Positions 51,576 through 61,528 of a DNA stretch of 64,000 bases are shown piece by piece (the stretch's first letter is position 1; every line of letters begins with the position of its first letter). Source of the stretch: Stenotrophomonas sp. NA06056 (GTDB lineage: Bacteria > Pseudomonadota > Gammaproteobacteria > Xanthomonadales > Xanthomonadaceae). Where the stretch lies: contig NZ_CP054931.1 of NCBI RefSeq assembly GCF_013364355.1, positions 744,001 to 808,000 of the forward strand, read 5' to 3'. The position numbers and the translations under genes were made by a program. The notes beneath the pieces were generated by a model. The model had not been told where the DNA came from and did not search any database. It was given only the letters and a program-made list of their open reading frames with translations.

Positions 51576-52703
51576 ATGATCACGACGGACAGGCGCATCA
51601 CCGCTGTACGCATGGACGAGGCTGGCTTCGATGCCGCTTTCAATGCACAGGTGCTCTGGCGCATGCGCTGGGCCTGTGCCATCGCCGCCGGATTCTCGCT
51701 CCTGTTCATCCTGCTGGACCGCCAGTGGTTGCCCGCCGATGTCGGCGGTGATGTGTTGCGCTGGCGCCTGGGCCTGCTGCTGCCGGCCCTGATGATCGGC
51801 GTGATGATGACCTTCCTGGCCCCGTGGCGCCGCCATCAGCAGCGCATCGGCGGTGCAATGGTGCTCTGCAGCGGCCTGGCGCTGGTGGCGATGGTGTGGA
51901 CGGCGCACCGTTCAGTCACAGGGTATCCCTATGAAGGGGTGAGCCTGTTCCTGCTGTTCAACTACTTCCTGTGCGGGTTGCGCTTCAAGGTTGCTTCGAT
52001 CAATGGCGCGGTGATCAGCCTTGCCTTCGCGGCGGCCGAAGTGCACGTACTGCCACATGGCCCGGCGCTGGCCGAGGCGCTGATGTTCGTGGTGGCCACC
52101 AACGTGGCCGGCATGATGGGCAGCTACATTTCCGAGCGGCAGGCACGTGCTGCATTCATCGCCGAGCAACGGCTGGATGCGATGGCCAACCACGATGGCC
52201 TGACCGGGCTGCTCAACCGACGCGCGTTCGATCGCCGTGCGAAGCAGATCTTCCAGGGGTATCTGCGCAGGCCGCATCCGCGTGGCGCATTGCGCATTGC
52301 GATGATCGATATCGACTATTTCAAACGTTACAACGATCATCACGGGCACCCGGCTGGCGATGACGTGCTGCATGCGGTTGCGGCCACGTTGGCGGCACAG
52401 CTGACGGCTGCCGATTCGGTAGTGGCGCGCTACGGAGGGGAGGAATTCGTGGCCCTCGGCCACTGGACGCCTGGCCAGCCCGAATCGGCGCCCTTCGAAC
52501 AGTTGCGGCAGCAGGTACAGGCGCTGGGGATTGCCCATGCCGATTCGGACGCAGCGCCGGTGGTGAGCGTGAGCATCGGTGTGGCACGGTGGCACGACGA
52601 TGGTGCCGATTCACTTGAACAGGCGTTGGCACGCGCCGATGTGGCGCTGTATCGCGCCAAGGAGAGCGGCCGCAACCGGGTGGAAGTGGCGACGGACCAA
52701 TAG
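51576..52703 (+). CDS. Diguanylate cyclase (GGDEF) with N-terminal membrane domain
   Basis: 375 residues from the ATG preceded by GGGAGG. About six hydrophobic segments lie between residues 30 and 195 (ACAIAAGFSLLFILLDRQW, LGLLLPALMIGVMMTFLAPW, and others), probably a membrane-embedded sensor. A GGDEF domain follows, starting AMANHDGLTGLLNRRAFDRR, with the active motif GGEEF at 287-291 and IDIDYFKRYNDHHGHPAGDD. The inhibitory I-site RxxD is absent: the residues in that position read Ala-Ala-Asp-Ser. It should make cyclic di-GMP without strong product inhibition. It stands alone, and a hairpin follows. Confidence 0.92.
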   Translation: MITTDRRITAVRMDEAGFDAAFNAQVLWRMRWACAIAAGFSLLFILLDRQWLPADVGGDVLRWRLGLLLPALMIGVMMTFLAPWRRHQQRIGGAMVLCSGLALVAMVWTAHRSVTGYPYEGVSLFLLFNYFLCGLRFKVASINGAVISLAFAAAEVHVLPHGPALAEALMFVVATNVAGMMGSYISERQARAAFIAEQRLDAMANHDGLTGLLNRRAFDRRAKQIFQGYLRRPHPRGALRIAMIDIDYFKRYNDHHGHPAGDDVLHAVAATLAAQLTAADSVVARYGGEEFVALGHWTPGQPESAPFEQLRQQVQALGIAHADSDAAPVVSVSIGVARWHDDGADSLEQALARADVALYRAKESGRNRVEVATDQ

Positions 52704-52716
52704 GAACGCGATCCTC

Positions 52717-52740
52717 GCTGGATCCACGCCATGCGTGGAT
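52717..52740 (+). repeat. SMAG palindrome with GCTG instead of GTAG
   Basis: Intact ATCCACGC-CA-TGCGTGGAT arms, with the tetranucleotide mutated to GCTG. Confidence 0.7.
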
Positions 52741-52771
52741 GCGTCGTTGCGTCGAACGACGAAAAAAGCCC

Positions 52772-52794
52772 CGGCACACACATACCGGGGCAAC
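52772..52794. terminator. Hairpin between the convergent GGDEF and ompW genes
   Basis: CCCCGG pairs with CCGGGG over a CACACACATA loop. Confidence 0.5.
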
Positions 52795-52825
52795 ATGCTG
52801 CGAGGGTTTTGCCTGTAGCGGGGAA

Positions 52826-52844
52826 GCGGGGGCCAAGCCCCCGC
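52826..52844. terminator. GC-rich hairpin after ompW
   Basis: GCGGGGGC-CAA-GCCCCCGC, 8-bp perfect stem 11 bp beyond the ompW stop; GTAG stands 12 bp to its left, so it may be a relative of SMAG. Confidence 0.55.
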
Positions 52845-52855
52845 CAAACAACCCC

Positions 52856-53485
52856 TTAGAACTTGAAGACGTAGGACGCGCCGTAGACCAGCGGATCGAT
52901 GTTGACCGTGCCGATCTTCTCGCCATCCAGCTTCACCTTGCTGTCGATGTCGATCCAGCGCATGTCCACGCGCAGGGCGCCCTTCTCGCCAATCGCGAAG
53001 TCGATGCCCGCATGCGCGGCCAGGCCCCACGAATCCTGCAGCTTCAGCTTGCTGCTGGCCAGCGCACCGGTGGTGTCTTCGCTGAAGAAGGTCGTGTAGT
53101 TCACGCCTGCACCGATGAACGGCGATACCTTGCCCTTGCTGTTGAAGTGGTACTGCAGGGTGACCACCGGCGGCAGCTGCTTGGTGCTGCCCACGCGGCC
53201 CAGGCCGTTGATGTTGATGTCGTGCTTGAACGGCAGCGCTGCCAGCACTTCGATGCCCAGGTTGTCGGCGATGAAGTACTCACCGGTGATGGTCGGCTTG
53301 ACGTCGTTGTCGACATCGACCTTCAGGGTGCCACCGGCCAGCCAGCCGTTGTTCGACTTCGGGGCGACCTGGTGCACGCCGGCGGAAAGGGTCCAGTCGC
53401 CCTTGGACTGGGCCATGGCCGGGGCGGCGGCCAGCGACAGGGCGGCGGCCAGGCTGGCCACGATCAGGGGGGAGGTCTTGCGCAT
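52856..53485 (-). CDS. ompW: OmpW family outer-membrane protein
   Basis: 209 residues with a signal peptide (LIVASLAAALSLAAAPAMAQ, cleavage at AMA-Q). Eight amphipathic strands and a C-terminal Phe (YGASYVFKF) are consistent with the OmpW eight-stranded barrel with a hydrophobic channel. Typical segments are WTLSAGVHQVAPKSNNGWLA, PTITGEYFIADNLGIEVLAA and PPVVTLQYHFNSKGKVSPFI. In E. coli OmpW is induced under anaerobiosis by FNR; a perfect FNR-type box lies 62 bp upstream here. Confidence 0.93.
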   Translation of the reverse strand: MRKTSPLIVASLAAALSLAAAPAMAQSKGDWTLSAGVHQVAPKSNNGWLAGGTLKVDVDNDVKPTITGEYFIADNLGIEVLAALPFKHDININGLGRVGSTKQLPPVVTLQYHFNSKGKVSPFIGAGVNYTTFFSEDTTGALASSKLKLQDSWGLAAHAGIDFAIGEKGALRVDMRWIDIDSKVKLDGEKIGTVNIDPLVYGASYVFKF

Positions 53486-53546
53486 GGGGGTGATCTCGTT
53501 GCTGGGTGGATGCGGCCAGTCTCGGCCTCACGCCGCGCTAACGCTT

Positions 53547-54683
<1,137 letters not shown>

Positions 54684-54704
54684 GGCCTGCGAAGATCGTT
54701 GCGC

Positions 54705-54735
54705 GAACCCCGGCCTGGCCGGGGTTCGTCGTTTT
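54705..54735 (+). terminator. Terminator of gap
   Basis: 9-bp perfect stem GAACCCCGG/CCGGGGTTC, loop CCTGG, then GTCGTTTT. Confidence 0.92.
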
Positions 54736-54812
54736 AGGGGTCCGGCCTGACGTAGCATGGGCGAGTCGACCGCCGCCATCGTGGCGCGCGGGATCGCATT
54801 GGAAGGCGAGGA

Positions 54813-57494
54813 ATGGAAGCACTCTTGGTCCTGGCAGTACTGGTCCTGCTGGCGATACCGCTGCTGCTGGTGGTGGCGCTGGTGATGATTGCTGGCCTGC
54901 GCCGGCGGGTCGCCGCGCTGGAGGCCGCACAGACCGTGCAGGCCGCGCCCACTCTGGCCGGGACTGTCGGCCGTGCGCCCTCGGCCGTGGCCGAGCCTCC
55001 GCGCGCGCCTGCGGCAACTCGCGAGGCCAGCAGCGAACCGTCGTTCCTGCGGCCCACGGCAACCCCGGCGCCAACGCCGGTCGCCGCCCGCGAAGCGCTG
55101 TTGCCTGCGCAGCCCGCGCGTCCGCTTCCGCCTCCGCCGTTGCCACCGGAACCCACATTGCCGCCGCTGCCGCCAGAACCGGCCCTGCCGAATCTGCTCG
55201 AGCGCGCGATCGGTGCGGTCAAACACTGGTTCACCCAGGGCAACGTGCCGGTCAAGATCGGCATGCTGGTGCTGCTTGCCGGTGTCGCCGCGCTGCTCAA
55301 GTACGTCAGCGACCAGGGCTGGCTGGTGGTGCCGGTCGAACTGCGGCTGGCGGGCATCACCGTCGGTGCGCTGGGCCTGCTGGCCTTCGGCTGGCACCAG
55401 CGCGAGCGCCGACGGATGTTCGCGCTGGCCTTGCAGGGGGGGGCCATCGGCGTGCTGCTGCTGACCATCTTCGCTGCCTTCAAGCGTTTCGATCTGCTCG
55501 CCCCGGGTTTCGCCTTTGCCAGTTCGATCGCCCTGGTCGCGGGACTGTGCGTGCTGGCGGTGGTGCAGAACTCGCGCACATTGGCGGTGCTGGGCATCCT
55601 GGCGGGCTTCATGGCGCCGCTGTGGCTGTCCACCGGCAGTGGCAACCACGTTGGGCTGTTCAGCTACTACGCCGTGCTCAACGCGGGCATTTTCGCCATC
55701 GCGTGGTATCGCCCGTGGCGTGTGCTGAACCTGCTCGGCTTCGCGTTCACCTTCGGCATCGGCACCTTCTGGGGCGTGCTGCAGTACGACGCGGCCAAGT
55801 TCGCCAGCACAGAACCGTTCCTGCTGCTGTTCTTCGCCTTCTATCTGCTGATTCCGCTGTTGTATGCGCGCCGGCAGCCGGCCGGGCGTCGCGATCTGGT
55901 CGACGGCAGCCTGGTGTTCGGCACGCCGCTGGTCGCCTTCTCGCTGCAGGCCGGCATGCTGCACGAACAACCGATGACGCTGGCCCTGTGCGCGCTGGGC
56001 CTGGCGGCGATCTATGCCTTGCTGGCACGCGCTCTGATCGCGCGCGCGTCGTACACGGTGCTGGCGCAGTCGCATGCGGTCCTGGCGGTCGGCTTTGCGA
56101 CGCTGGCGGTGCCGTTGGCCTTCTCGGCGCGGGCTACCGGCGCGGTATTCGCGCTGGAAGGCGCTGGCCTGGCGTGGCTGGGGTTGCGCCAGAAGCGCTG
56201 GTTGCCGCAGGTGACCGGTGCGCTGCTGCAGCTCGCGGCCGCATTCGCGTTCGTGGTCGGTGCCGATCATTGGCACCAGGACCAGCGCTTCCTGCTCAAC
56301 CCGACCGCAATCGGCGCGCTGCTGCTGGCCGTGGCAGGTTTTGCCGCAGCGTGGAGCTACCAGCGCAGGCAGCGCCATGACATCGCCCTGGCTTACTACC
56401 TGTGGGGCCTGCTGTGGTGGTTGGGCGGTGTCGCGCATGAAATCGGCCGCTTCTTCGAGCATTCGGCGCAGGCCGATGCCGTGCTGGTGCTGGCCGCCGT
56501 CACTGCGTGGCTGGCATCGGAAGTGCAGCGGCGCATGCCGGCGCGTGCGCTGGGCGTGACCGCGCTGACGATGCTGGCAGCGGGCTTCCCGTTGGCGCTG
56601 CTGCAGAGCGACGCGCACCAGCAGCCGTTTGCCGGATATGGCGCATTGGCGTGGGCGGTCTTCGCGGTGCTCGGCGTGCGCAGCCTGCTGTGCCTGCGCC
56701 AGGGCAGTGGTGGCGTGGCCCGTATCGCGCAGTTCCTGTGGTGGCTGCTGTGGCCGTCGCTGCTTTCGCTGCTGGCCCTGTGGGGCGGCGGCGACGCGCG
56801 CCTGGCGCAGGGCTGGACCGCGCTGCTGGTGACCCTGCCGTGGTTGCTGCTGGCGTCACTGTCGCTGTGGCGCTGGAACGTGCTGCGCTGGCCGCTGGGT
56901 GCTGCGTTTGATTCGGTGCGCCTGCCGCTGCAGAGCGTGATTTTCGCGGTGCTGGCGATGGCCTGGTTGTTCGGCCTGACCCTGGCGGGTGACGCCACGC
57001 CGCTGCCGTGGTTGCCGCTGCTCAATCCTGCCGAACTGGCGCAGTGGGTCAGCCTGTTGCTGATCGCGCGCTGGCTGTATGACGCGCACGGACCGGCGCC
57101 GCTGCAGCGCTTGCGTGTACCGGTGCTGGCCGTGGCCGGTTTCATCGCGTTGACCAGCACCGTGCTGCATGGCGTGCATCATTGGGGCGGGGTGGTCTGG
57201 GATCCGACGATGGCCCGCTTCAGCCTGGCCCAGACCAGCCTGACCGTGTTGTGGAGCGTGCTGGGCGTGATTGCCTGGGTGTGGGGCTCCCGTCGCGGCC
57301 AGCGTGTGCTGTGGATGGTTGGCGCCGTGTTGATGGCCGTGGTGCTGGCCAAGCTGGTGCTGATCGACCGCCAGCATCTGGGCAACCTGCTGGGAATCGC
57401 ATCGTTCATCGCCTACGGCCTGCTGTGCACCGTGGTGGGTTACCTGGCGCCTGCGCCGCCGAGCGCACCGCCAATCGTGGAGGAAAAACAATGA
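54813..57494 (+). CDS. DUF2339 polytopic membrane protein
   Basis: 893 residues. An N-terminal span (~3-28) is followed by a short coiled coil, a Pro/Ala-rich linker (~45-130) and then about 20 or more hydrophobic segments to the C-terminus. The family marker is the N-terminal region GNVPVKIGMLVLLAGVAALL plus KYVSDQGWLVVPVELRLAGI. The function of DUF2339 proteins is unknown; they are large inner-membrane proteins, often paired with a DUF3999 protein as here. The 4-bp overlap with the next gene (ATGA) shows a two-gene operon set inside a glycolytic neighbourhood. Confidence 0.9.
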   Translation: MEALLVLAVLVLLAIPLLLVVALVMIAGLRRRVAALEAAQTVQAAPTLAGTVGRAPSAVAEPPRAPAATREASSEPSFLRPTATPAPTPVAAREALLPAQPARPLPPPPLPPEPTLPPLPPEPALPNLLERAIGAVKHWFTQGNVPVKIGMLVLLAGVAALLKYVSDQGWLVVPVELRLAGITVGALGLLAFGWHQRERRRMFALALQGGAIGVLLLTIFAAFKRFDLLAPGFAFASSIALVAGLCVLAVVQNSRTLAVLGILAGFMAPLWLSTGSGNHVGLFSYYAVLNAGIFAIAWYRPWRVLNLLGFAFTFGIGTFWGVLQYDAAKFASTEPFLLLFFAFYLLIPLLYARRQPAGRRDLVDGSLVFGTPLVAFSLQAGMLHEQPMTLALCALGLAAIYALLARALIARASYTVLAQSHAVLAVGFATLAVPLAFSARATGAVFALEGAGLAWLGLRQKRWLPQVTGALLQLAAAFAFVVGADHWHQDQRFLLNPTAIGALLLAVAGFAAAWSYQRRQRHDIALAYYLWGLLWWLGGVAHEIGRFFEHSAQADAVLVLAAVTAWLASEVQRRMPARALGVTALTMLAAGFPLALLQSDAHQQPFAGYGALAWAVFAVLGVRSLLCLRQGSGGVARIAQFLWWLLWPSLLSLLALWGGGDARLAQGWTALLVTLPWLLLASLSLWRWNVLRWPLGAAFDSVRLPLQSVIFAVLAMAWLFGLTLAGDATPLPWLPLLNPAELAQWVSLLLIARWLYDAHGPAPLQRLRVPVLAVAGFIALTSTVLHGVHHWGGVVWDPTMARFSLAQTSLTVLWSVLGVIAWVWGSRRGQRVLWMVGAVLMAVVLAKLVLIDRQHLGNLLGIASFIAYGLLCTVVGYLAPAPPSAPPIVEEKQ

Positions 57495-58867
57495 GCAAGT
57501 GGAGCCGAGCGTTGCTGCCGGTGTTGTTGGGCGTGGCCGGTGCAGTTGCCGCGCAGGCCACGGACTACCGCGCGCAGTACGCCGAACAATGGCCGCTGAG
57601 CCTGTCCAGCGCGCAGTCCGGTGCCTATCGGGTGGTGCTGGAGCCGGCGATCTATCGCCGCGCAGGCGCCGCCGATCTGGGTGACCTGCAGGTGTTCAAC
57701 GCCGCTGGCCAAGCATTGCCGTCGGCGCTGCTGGCGCCGGACCAGCCGTTGGCGCAGCCGCCGGTACAGCGCGAGCTGCCCTGGTTCGCGCTGCCGGCGT
57801 TGGCCGAGGCCCAGCGCAACGACCTGCAGTTGCTGACCGAGCGCGATACCGATGGTCGTGTGCGCCGGGTCGAAGCTCGGCTCGGTGGTGGTGCGGTGGC
57901 GAACGGGCAGGGCGGCTGGTTGATCGATGCCAGCGTGCTCGGCCAGCAACCGTTGGCAGCGCTGGTGCTGGACTGGGCCGAAAGTGGCCAGCCGCTGCAG
58001 GCGCAGGTGCAGCTCGATGCCAGTGATGATCTGCAGCGCTGGCAGTCGATCGCCCGCGATGTTCCGCTGGTGGACCTGCAGCGCGCGGGCAAGCGCCTGC
58101 TGCAGCGCCGCCTGCAGGTCGACAGCACGGTGCGCTACCTGCGGATCCTGCCGCAGGGCGAGGCACGCCTGCCGGAGCTGCGCAGTGTATTGGCGGAACT
58201 GCCGCCGGCGCCGGCAACGGTGCCCTGGGAGTGGCTGTCGCTGACACCGACCGCACAGGGCAAGGGGGAATTCACGTTCGAACTGGATGGTCGATTCCCG
58301 GTGACCCGGGCCGACGTCGCCAGCACCGACAACAGCCTGGTGCAGTGGACGTTGTTCAGCCGCGATGATGAAGGCGCCGAATGGCAGCGCCGCAGTGCCC
58401 CGTGGATCGCCTACCAGTTGCAGCAGGGTGCACCGGGCCAGCGCCAGCAATCGGCGGCACAGCCGTTGGGCGGCATGTACCGCGACCGCTACTGGAAGCT
58501 GGTAGCGAGCCCGGTGGAGACCACCAGCGTCCCGACCCTGCGCCTGGGCTATCAGCCGGAAGTGATGGTGTTCCTCAGCCAGGGCGCAGCACCCTACGCG
58601 CTGGCCGTGGGCAGTACGACCGCGCGCCGTGCGGAGGCACCGATCGCGGTGTTGATCGAGGAACTGCGGCAGCGCAATGACCCGGCGTGGCAGCCGACGC
58701 TGGCACGGTTGGAGGGCAGTCCGGAGACGCTGGCCGGTGATGCGGCGCTGAAGCCCCAGCACGACTGGAAGGCGTGGCTGCTGTGGGCGTTGCTGGGGTT
58801 GGGGGTGCTGGTTGTTGGCGGACTGGCGTTGAGTCTGCTGAAGCAGAAGCCGTCGCCTTCGGCGTAG
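57491..58867 (+). CDS. DUF3999 protein, membrane-anchored periplasmic
   Basis: 458 residues with a signal peptide (MSKWSRALLPVLLGVAGAVA, cleavage near AQA-T). A long periplasmic beta-rich part follows (YRVVLEPAIYRRAGAADLGD at the start; VRYLRILPQGEARLPELRSV and EFTFELDGRFPVTRADVAST later). One C-terminal transmembrane span (~428-448, WLLWALLGLGVLVVGGLALS) ends in a short basic tail. DUF3999 genes accompany DUF2339 genes, so the two products probably form a complex across the inner membrane; no biochemical role is known. Confidence 0.9.
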   Translation: MSKWSRALLPVLLGVAGAVAAQATDYRAQYAEQWPLSLSSAQSGAYRVVLEPAIYRRAGAADLGDLQVFNAAGQALPSALLAPDQPLAQPPVQRELPWFALPALAEAQRNDLQLLTERDTDGRVRRVEARLGGGAVANGQGGWLIDASVLGQQPLAALVLDWAESGQPLQAQVQLDASDDLQRWQSIARDVPLVDLQRAGKRLLQRRLQVDSTVRYLRILPQGEARLPELRSVLAELPPAPATVPWEWLSLTPTAQGKGEFTFELDGRFPVTRADVASTDNSLVQWTLFSRDDEGAEWQRRSAPWIAYQLQQGAPGQRQQSAAQPLGGMYRDRYWKLVASPVETTSVPTLRLGYQPEVMVFLSQGAAPYALAVGSTTARRAEAPIAVLIEELRQRNDPAWQPTLARLEGSPETLAGDAALKPQHDWKAWLLWALLGLGVLVVGGLALSLLKQKPSPSA

Positions 58868-58929
58868 TTTGCGGCGAACGGCGCAGCCCCTCGTGGGTGG
58901 TCGGTCGTTCAGAGCAGAAGCCGTGGTTT

Positions 58930-59033
58930 GGCCGGGCGGGTGGACTGTGCAGGGGGCGCCGCAAGTACGTCCCTGTAGGCTTGGCAGCCGCATCCATGCG
59001 GCTGACACCCCTGCCCAGCCCACCCGCCCGGCC
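58930..59033 (-). ncRNA. Structured repeat element, copy 3 (minus strand)
   Basis: Outer arms 58930-58950 and 59013-59033 pair over 21 positions with one mismatch and one A/C pair that becomes G-U on the minus strand, which supports minus-strand orientation. The inner hairpin reads AGCCGCAT-GG-ATGCGGCT on the minus strand (58986-59003 on plus). Same architecture as 4937-5038 and 59229-59334. Transcription not demonstrated. Confidence 0.5.
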
Positions 59034-59118
59034 TCTGACAATTTCCGGGTGCGTCCACCCACGGAAGAGAAAAAAGAAGAGCAGGAGCAGAAGCGGGTCG
59101 CTTCGCTCGACGGCCGTC

Positions 59119-59159
59119 GGGGTCGGAGCCGTTTTCCGCAGGAAAACGGCTCCGACCCC
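59119..59159. repeat. Perfect 19-bp inverted repeat
   Basis: 19-base arms starting GGGGTCGGAGCCGTTTTCC and their exact complement, separated by GCA. It is placed between the two divergent structured elements. The outer GGGGTCGG/CCGACCCC core is the same as in the symporter terminator at 40137, so this may be a repeated terminator-like element. The rest of 58868-59506 holds the two structured elements and a repeat-rich stretch; I see no gene there. Confidence 0.75.
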
Positions 59160-59228
59160 TTCTTTCTCCATCCGACACCAGAAACCGCCTTTGCTTTCTC
59201 CGTCCGCTCCGCCTCATGAACCTGTCGA

Positions 59229-59334
59229 GGCCGGGGCGGTGTGGGCTCGCGGGGGCGTAAGCGCCATGGATGGCGCGCCCGAGCCTCCAGGGATGGATTC
59301 ACGGCGTCCCCCGCGGGCCCATACCGCCCCGGCC
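59229..59334 (+). ncRNA. Structured repeat element, copy 2 (plus strand)
   Basis: Outer arms 59229-59250 and 59313-59334 pair over 22 positions with two G-U pairs; inner hairpin GCGCCAT-GG-ATGGCGC (59261-59276). It ends 172 bp before the pgk start. Like copy 1 it is followed by a GCCGTTGC-type repeat (59367-59406). Transcription not demonstrated. Confidence 0.5.
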
Positions 59335-59450
59335 CACCCACAGCACCACGAAGCGCCAGCGCTTCGGCCGTTGCTGTTGCTGTCGCCGTTGCCGTTGCCG
59401 TTGCTTCGAAGCCTGCCGCAGGCAGCGGCGCGGCCGCCAGCCGCACCCGA

Positions 59451-59456
59451 TACAAT
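59451..59456 (+). promoter_or_regulatory. Likely -10 box of pgk
   Basis: TACAAT, 50 bp before the pgk ATG; no clear -35 box. Confidence 0.4.
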
Positions 59457-59506
59457 GGCTGTCTGCCGCACACCGGCATCCCATCTCCAGAGCCAAAGAG
59501 TTGCCC

Positions 59507-60682
59507 ATGTCCATCGTCCGCATGACCGACCTCGACCTCTCCGGCAAGCGCGTGCTGATCCGCCAGGATCTGAACGTGCCGATCGAGAATGGCCGCATCA
59601 CCTCCGAACAGCGCATCACCGCTTCGCTGCCGACGCTCAAGCGCGCGCTGGAGCAGGGCGCGGCGGTGATGGTCACCTCGCACCTGGGGCGCCCGAAGGA
59701 AGGCGTGTGGAGCGAGGCCGACTCGCTGGCGCCGGTGGCTGCGCGCCTGTCCGAACTGCTCGGCCGTGAGGTCCCGCTGGTGCGTGACTGGGTCGACGGC
59801 GTCGACGTGCAGCCGGGCCAGCTGGTGCTGCTGGAAAACTGCCGCATGAACGTCGGCGAGGGCAAGGATGATGAAGCCCTGTCGAAGAAGTACGCCGCGC
59901 TGTGCGATGTGTTCGTGATGGACGCGTTCGGTACCGCGCACCGTGCGCAGGCGTCTACCCATGGCGTGATCCGCTTCGCTCCGGTCGCTGCCGGCGGCCC
60001 GCTGTTGATGGCTGAACTGGATGCGCTGGCACTGGCCCTGGATGCACCGGCCAAGCCGCTGCTGGCCATCGTCGCCGGCAGCAAGGTCAGCACCAAGCTG
60101 GAACTGCTGGCCAACCTGGTCGGCAAGGTCGACCAGCTGATCGTCGGCGGCGGCATCGCCAACACCTTCATCGCAGCGGCCGGCTACAACGTCGGCAAGT
60201 CGCTGTACGAGCCGGACCTGCTGGACACCGCGAAGAAGATCGTGGCAGACGCCAAGGCACGCGGTGCGGACATCCCGCTGCCGGTGGACGTGGTGACCGC
60301 CAAGCAGTTCCTGCCCGACGCGGTTGCCGAAGTGAAGGCCGTTGATGCGGTGGCCGAGGACGACCTGATCCAGGACATCGGCCCGCAGACCGCCGCGCAG
60401 TACGCACAGCTGATCCAGAAAGCTGGCACCGTGGTCTGGAACGGTCCAGTGGGCGTGTTCGAGTTCGAAGCCTTCAGCAAGGGCACCGAAGCACTGGCCC
60501 GCGCCATCGCCAGTTCGCCGGCGTTCTCCATCGCCGGTGGTGGCGACACCTTGGCCGCGGTCGACAAGTTCGATATCGCACAGCAGGTCAGCTACATCTC
60601 CACCGGTGGCGGCGCGTTCCTGGAGTTCCTGGAAGGCAAGACCCTGCCGGCGGTGGCGGCTCTGGCTGCGCGCGGCGCATGA
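59507..60682 (+). CDS. pgk: Phosphoglycerate kinase
   Basis: 391 residues. N-terminal [20 protein letters not shown] with the catalytic Arg, [10 protein letters not shown], the [12 protein letters not shown] segment (typical LENxRF/M region) and [15 protein letters not shown]. The C-terminal nucleotide domain has [40 protein letters not shown] and [15 protein letters not shown] and [19 protein letters not shown]. It makes ATP from 1,3-bisphosphoglycerate. The ATG starting [13 protein letters not shown] was selected; the longer upstream frame passes through the structured element. The stop overlaps the next gene (ATGA). Confidence 0.98.
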   Translation: MSIVRMTDLDLSGKRVLIRQDLNVPIENGRITSEQRITASLPTLKRALEQGAAVMVTSHLGRPKEGVWSEADSLAPVAARLSELLGREVPLVRDWVDGVDVQPGQLVLLENCRMNVGEGKDDEALSKKYAALCDVFVMDAFGTAHRAQASTHGVIRFAPVAAGGPLLMAELDALALALDAPAKPLLAIVAGSKVSTKLELLANLVGKVDQLIVGGGIANTFIAAAGYNVGKSLYEPDLLDTAKKIVADAKARGADIPLPVDVVTAKQFLPDAVAEVKAVDAVAEDDLIQDIGPQTAAQYAQLIQKAGTVVWNGPVGVFEFEAFSKGTEALARAIASSPAFSIAGGGDTLAAVDKFDIAQQVSYISTGGGAFLEFLEGKTLPAVAALAARGA

Positions 60683-61347
60683 GCGTTGACCTGCAGGTGG
60701 ACGGAGAAGAGCGTGCAACGCTCTTCTTCGACATGGATGGCACGCTGATCGATTCGGAAGTGGGCATCACCACCTGCATCGCCTATGCGCTGCAGAAGAT
60801 GGATCACCCGGTGCCTTCGCAGGAAACGCTGCAGGGCTGGATCGGCCCGTCGCTGCGCACCACGTTCGCGCCGCTGTTCGGTGATGCCGAACGGGTGGAG
60901 CAGGCCGTGGCCTTCTATCGCGAGCGTTTCGACGTGGAAGGCTGGCGCGAGCACACGATCTATCCGGACATCGAAGCGGCCGTACGTGCGCTGCACGAGC
61001 GGGGGCATCGTTTGGCCGTGGTCACCGCCAAGAACGAACCGCATGCCCGCCGCATCGTCGAGCATCTGCCGTTCGGTGAGCTGTTCGAGGACGTGATCGG
61101 TTCAACGCCGGATGGCTCGCGCAGCAGCAAGCCGCAGCTGGTGGGCGAGGCGCTGCATCGTCTGCAGCTGGCGCCGGAACGCTGCTGGATGATCGGCGAC
61201 CGCCGCATGGATATCGAAGGTGCCCGCCACCACGGCCTGCGCAGCGTGGGCGTGCTGTGGGGCTTTGGCGGCGAGCAGGAGCTGACCGAGGCCGGTGCCG
61301 GGCAGTTGGCCCGTGAGCCGGGGCAGCTGCTGGCACTGCTGGCCTGA
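60679..61347 (+). CDS. HAD-family phosphatase (phosphoglycolate phosphatase-like)
   Basis: 222 residues. HAD motif [15 protein letters not shown] (Asp18 nucleophile, Asp20), a helical cap domain (~30-95), motif II region [17 protein letters not shown], then motif III Lys ([15 protein letters not shown]) and motif [22 protein letters not shown]. This is the Gph/HAD-like 4.1 layout. A substrate such as phosphoglycolate or a sugar phosphate is plausible given co-transcription with pgk (4-bp overlap), but it cannot be fixed from the sequence. Confidence 0.88.
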   Translation: MSVDLQVDGEERATLFFDMDGTLIDSEVGITTCIAYALQKMDHPVPSQETLQGWIGPSLRTTFAPLFGDAERVEQAVAFYRERFDVEGWREHTIYPDIEAAVRALHERGHRLAVVTAKNEPHARRIVEHLPFGELFEDVIGSTPDGSRSSKPQLVGEALHRLQLAPERCWMIGDRRMDIEGARHHGLRSVGVLWGFGGEQELTEAGAGQLAREPGQLLALLA

Positions 61348-61363
61348 CCTAGACGATGCCAAG

Positions 61364-61382
61364 CGCCGGGCCTTGCCCGGCG
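61364..61382 (+). terminator. Hairpin after the pgk operon
   Basis: CGCCGGGC-CTT-GCCCGGCG, 8-bp perfect stem followed by GTGTTTCC; resembles a SMAG core without GTAG. Confidence 0.55.
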
Positions 61383-61528
61383 GTGTTTCCGCTGCCATCG
61401 ACCAGCGTATGTCCGGAACATGTCCGTGCGATGTCCCGCAGAGTCAGGCAGCACAAGGCTGTAACCGTATACATGGGACGTGAAGGATGTGCTAATTTCC
61501 GTCCTTTAACGGGAGAGGCCCATCCATC

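Noticed and set aside
59241..59525. Short ORFs upstream of pgk with RCRCC-type or PLPLLR-type low-complexity peptides
   Set aside because: They arise from the structured element and the GCCGTTGC tract; there is no ribosome-binding site and no plausible protein.
57440..60718. 1092-codon minus-strand frame opposite DUF3999 and pgk
   Set aside because: Shadow frame. It also runs through the structured elements and lacks any recognisable domain.
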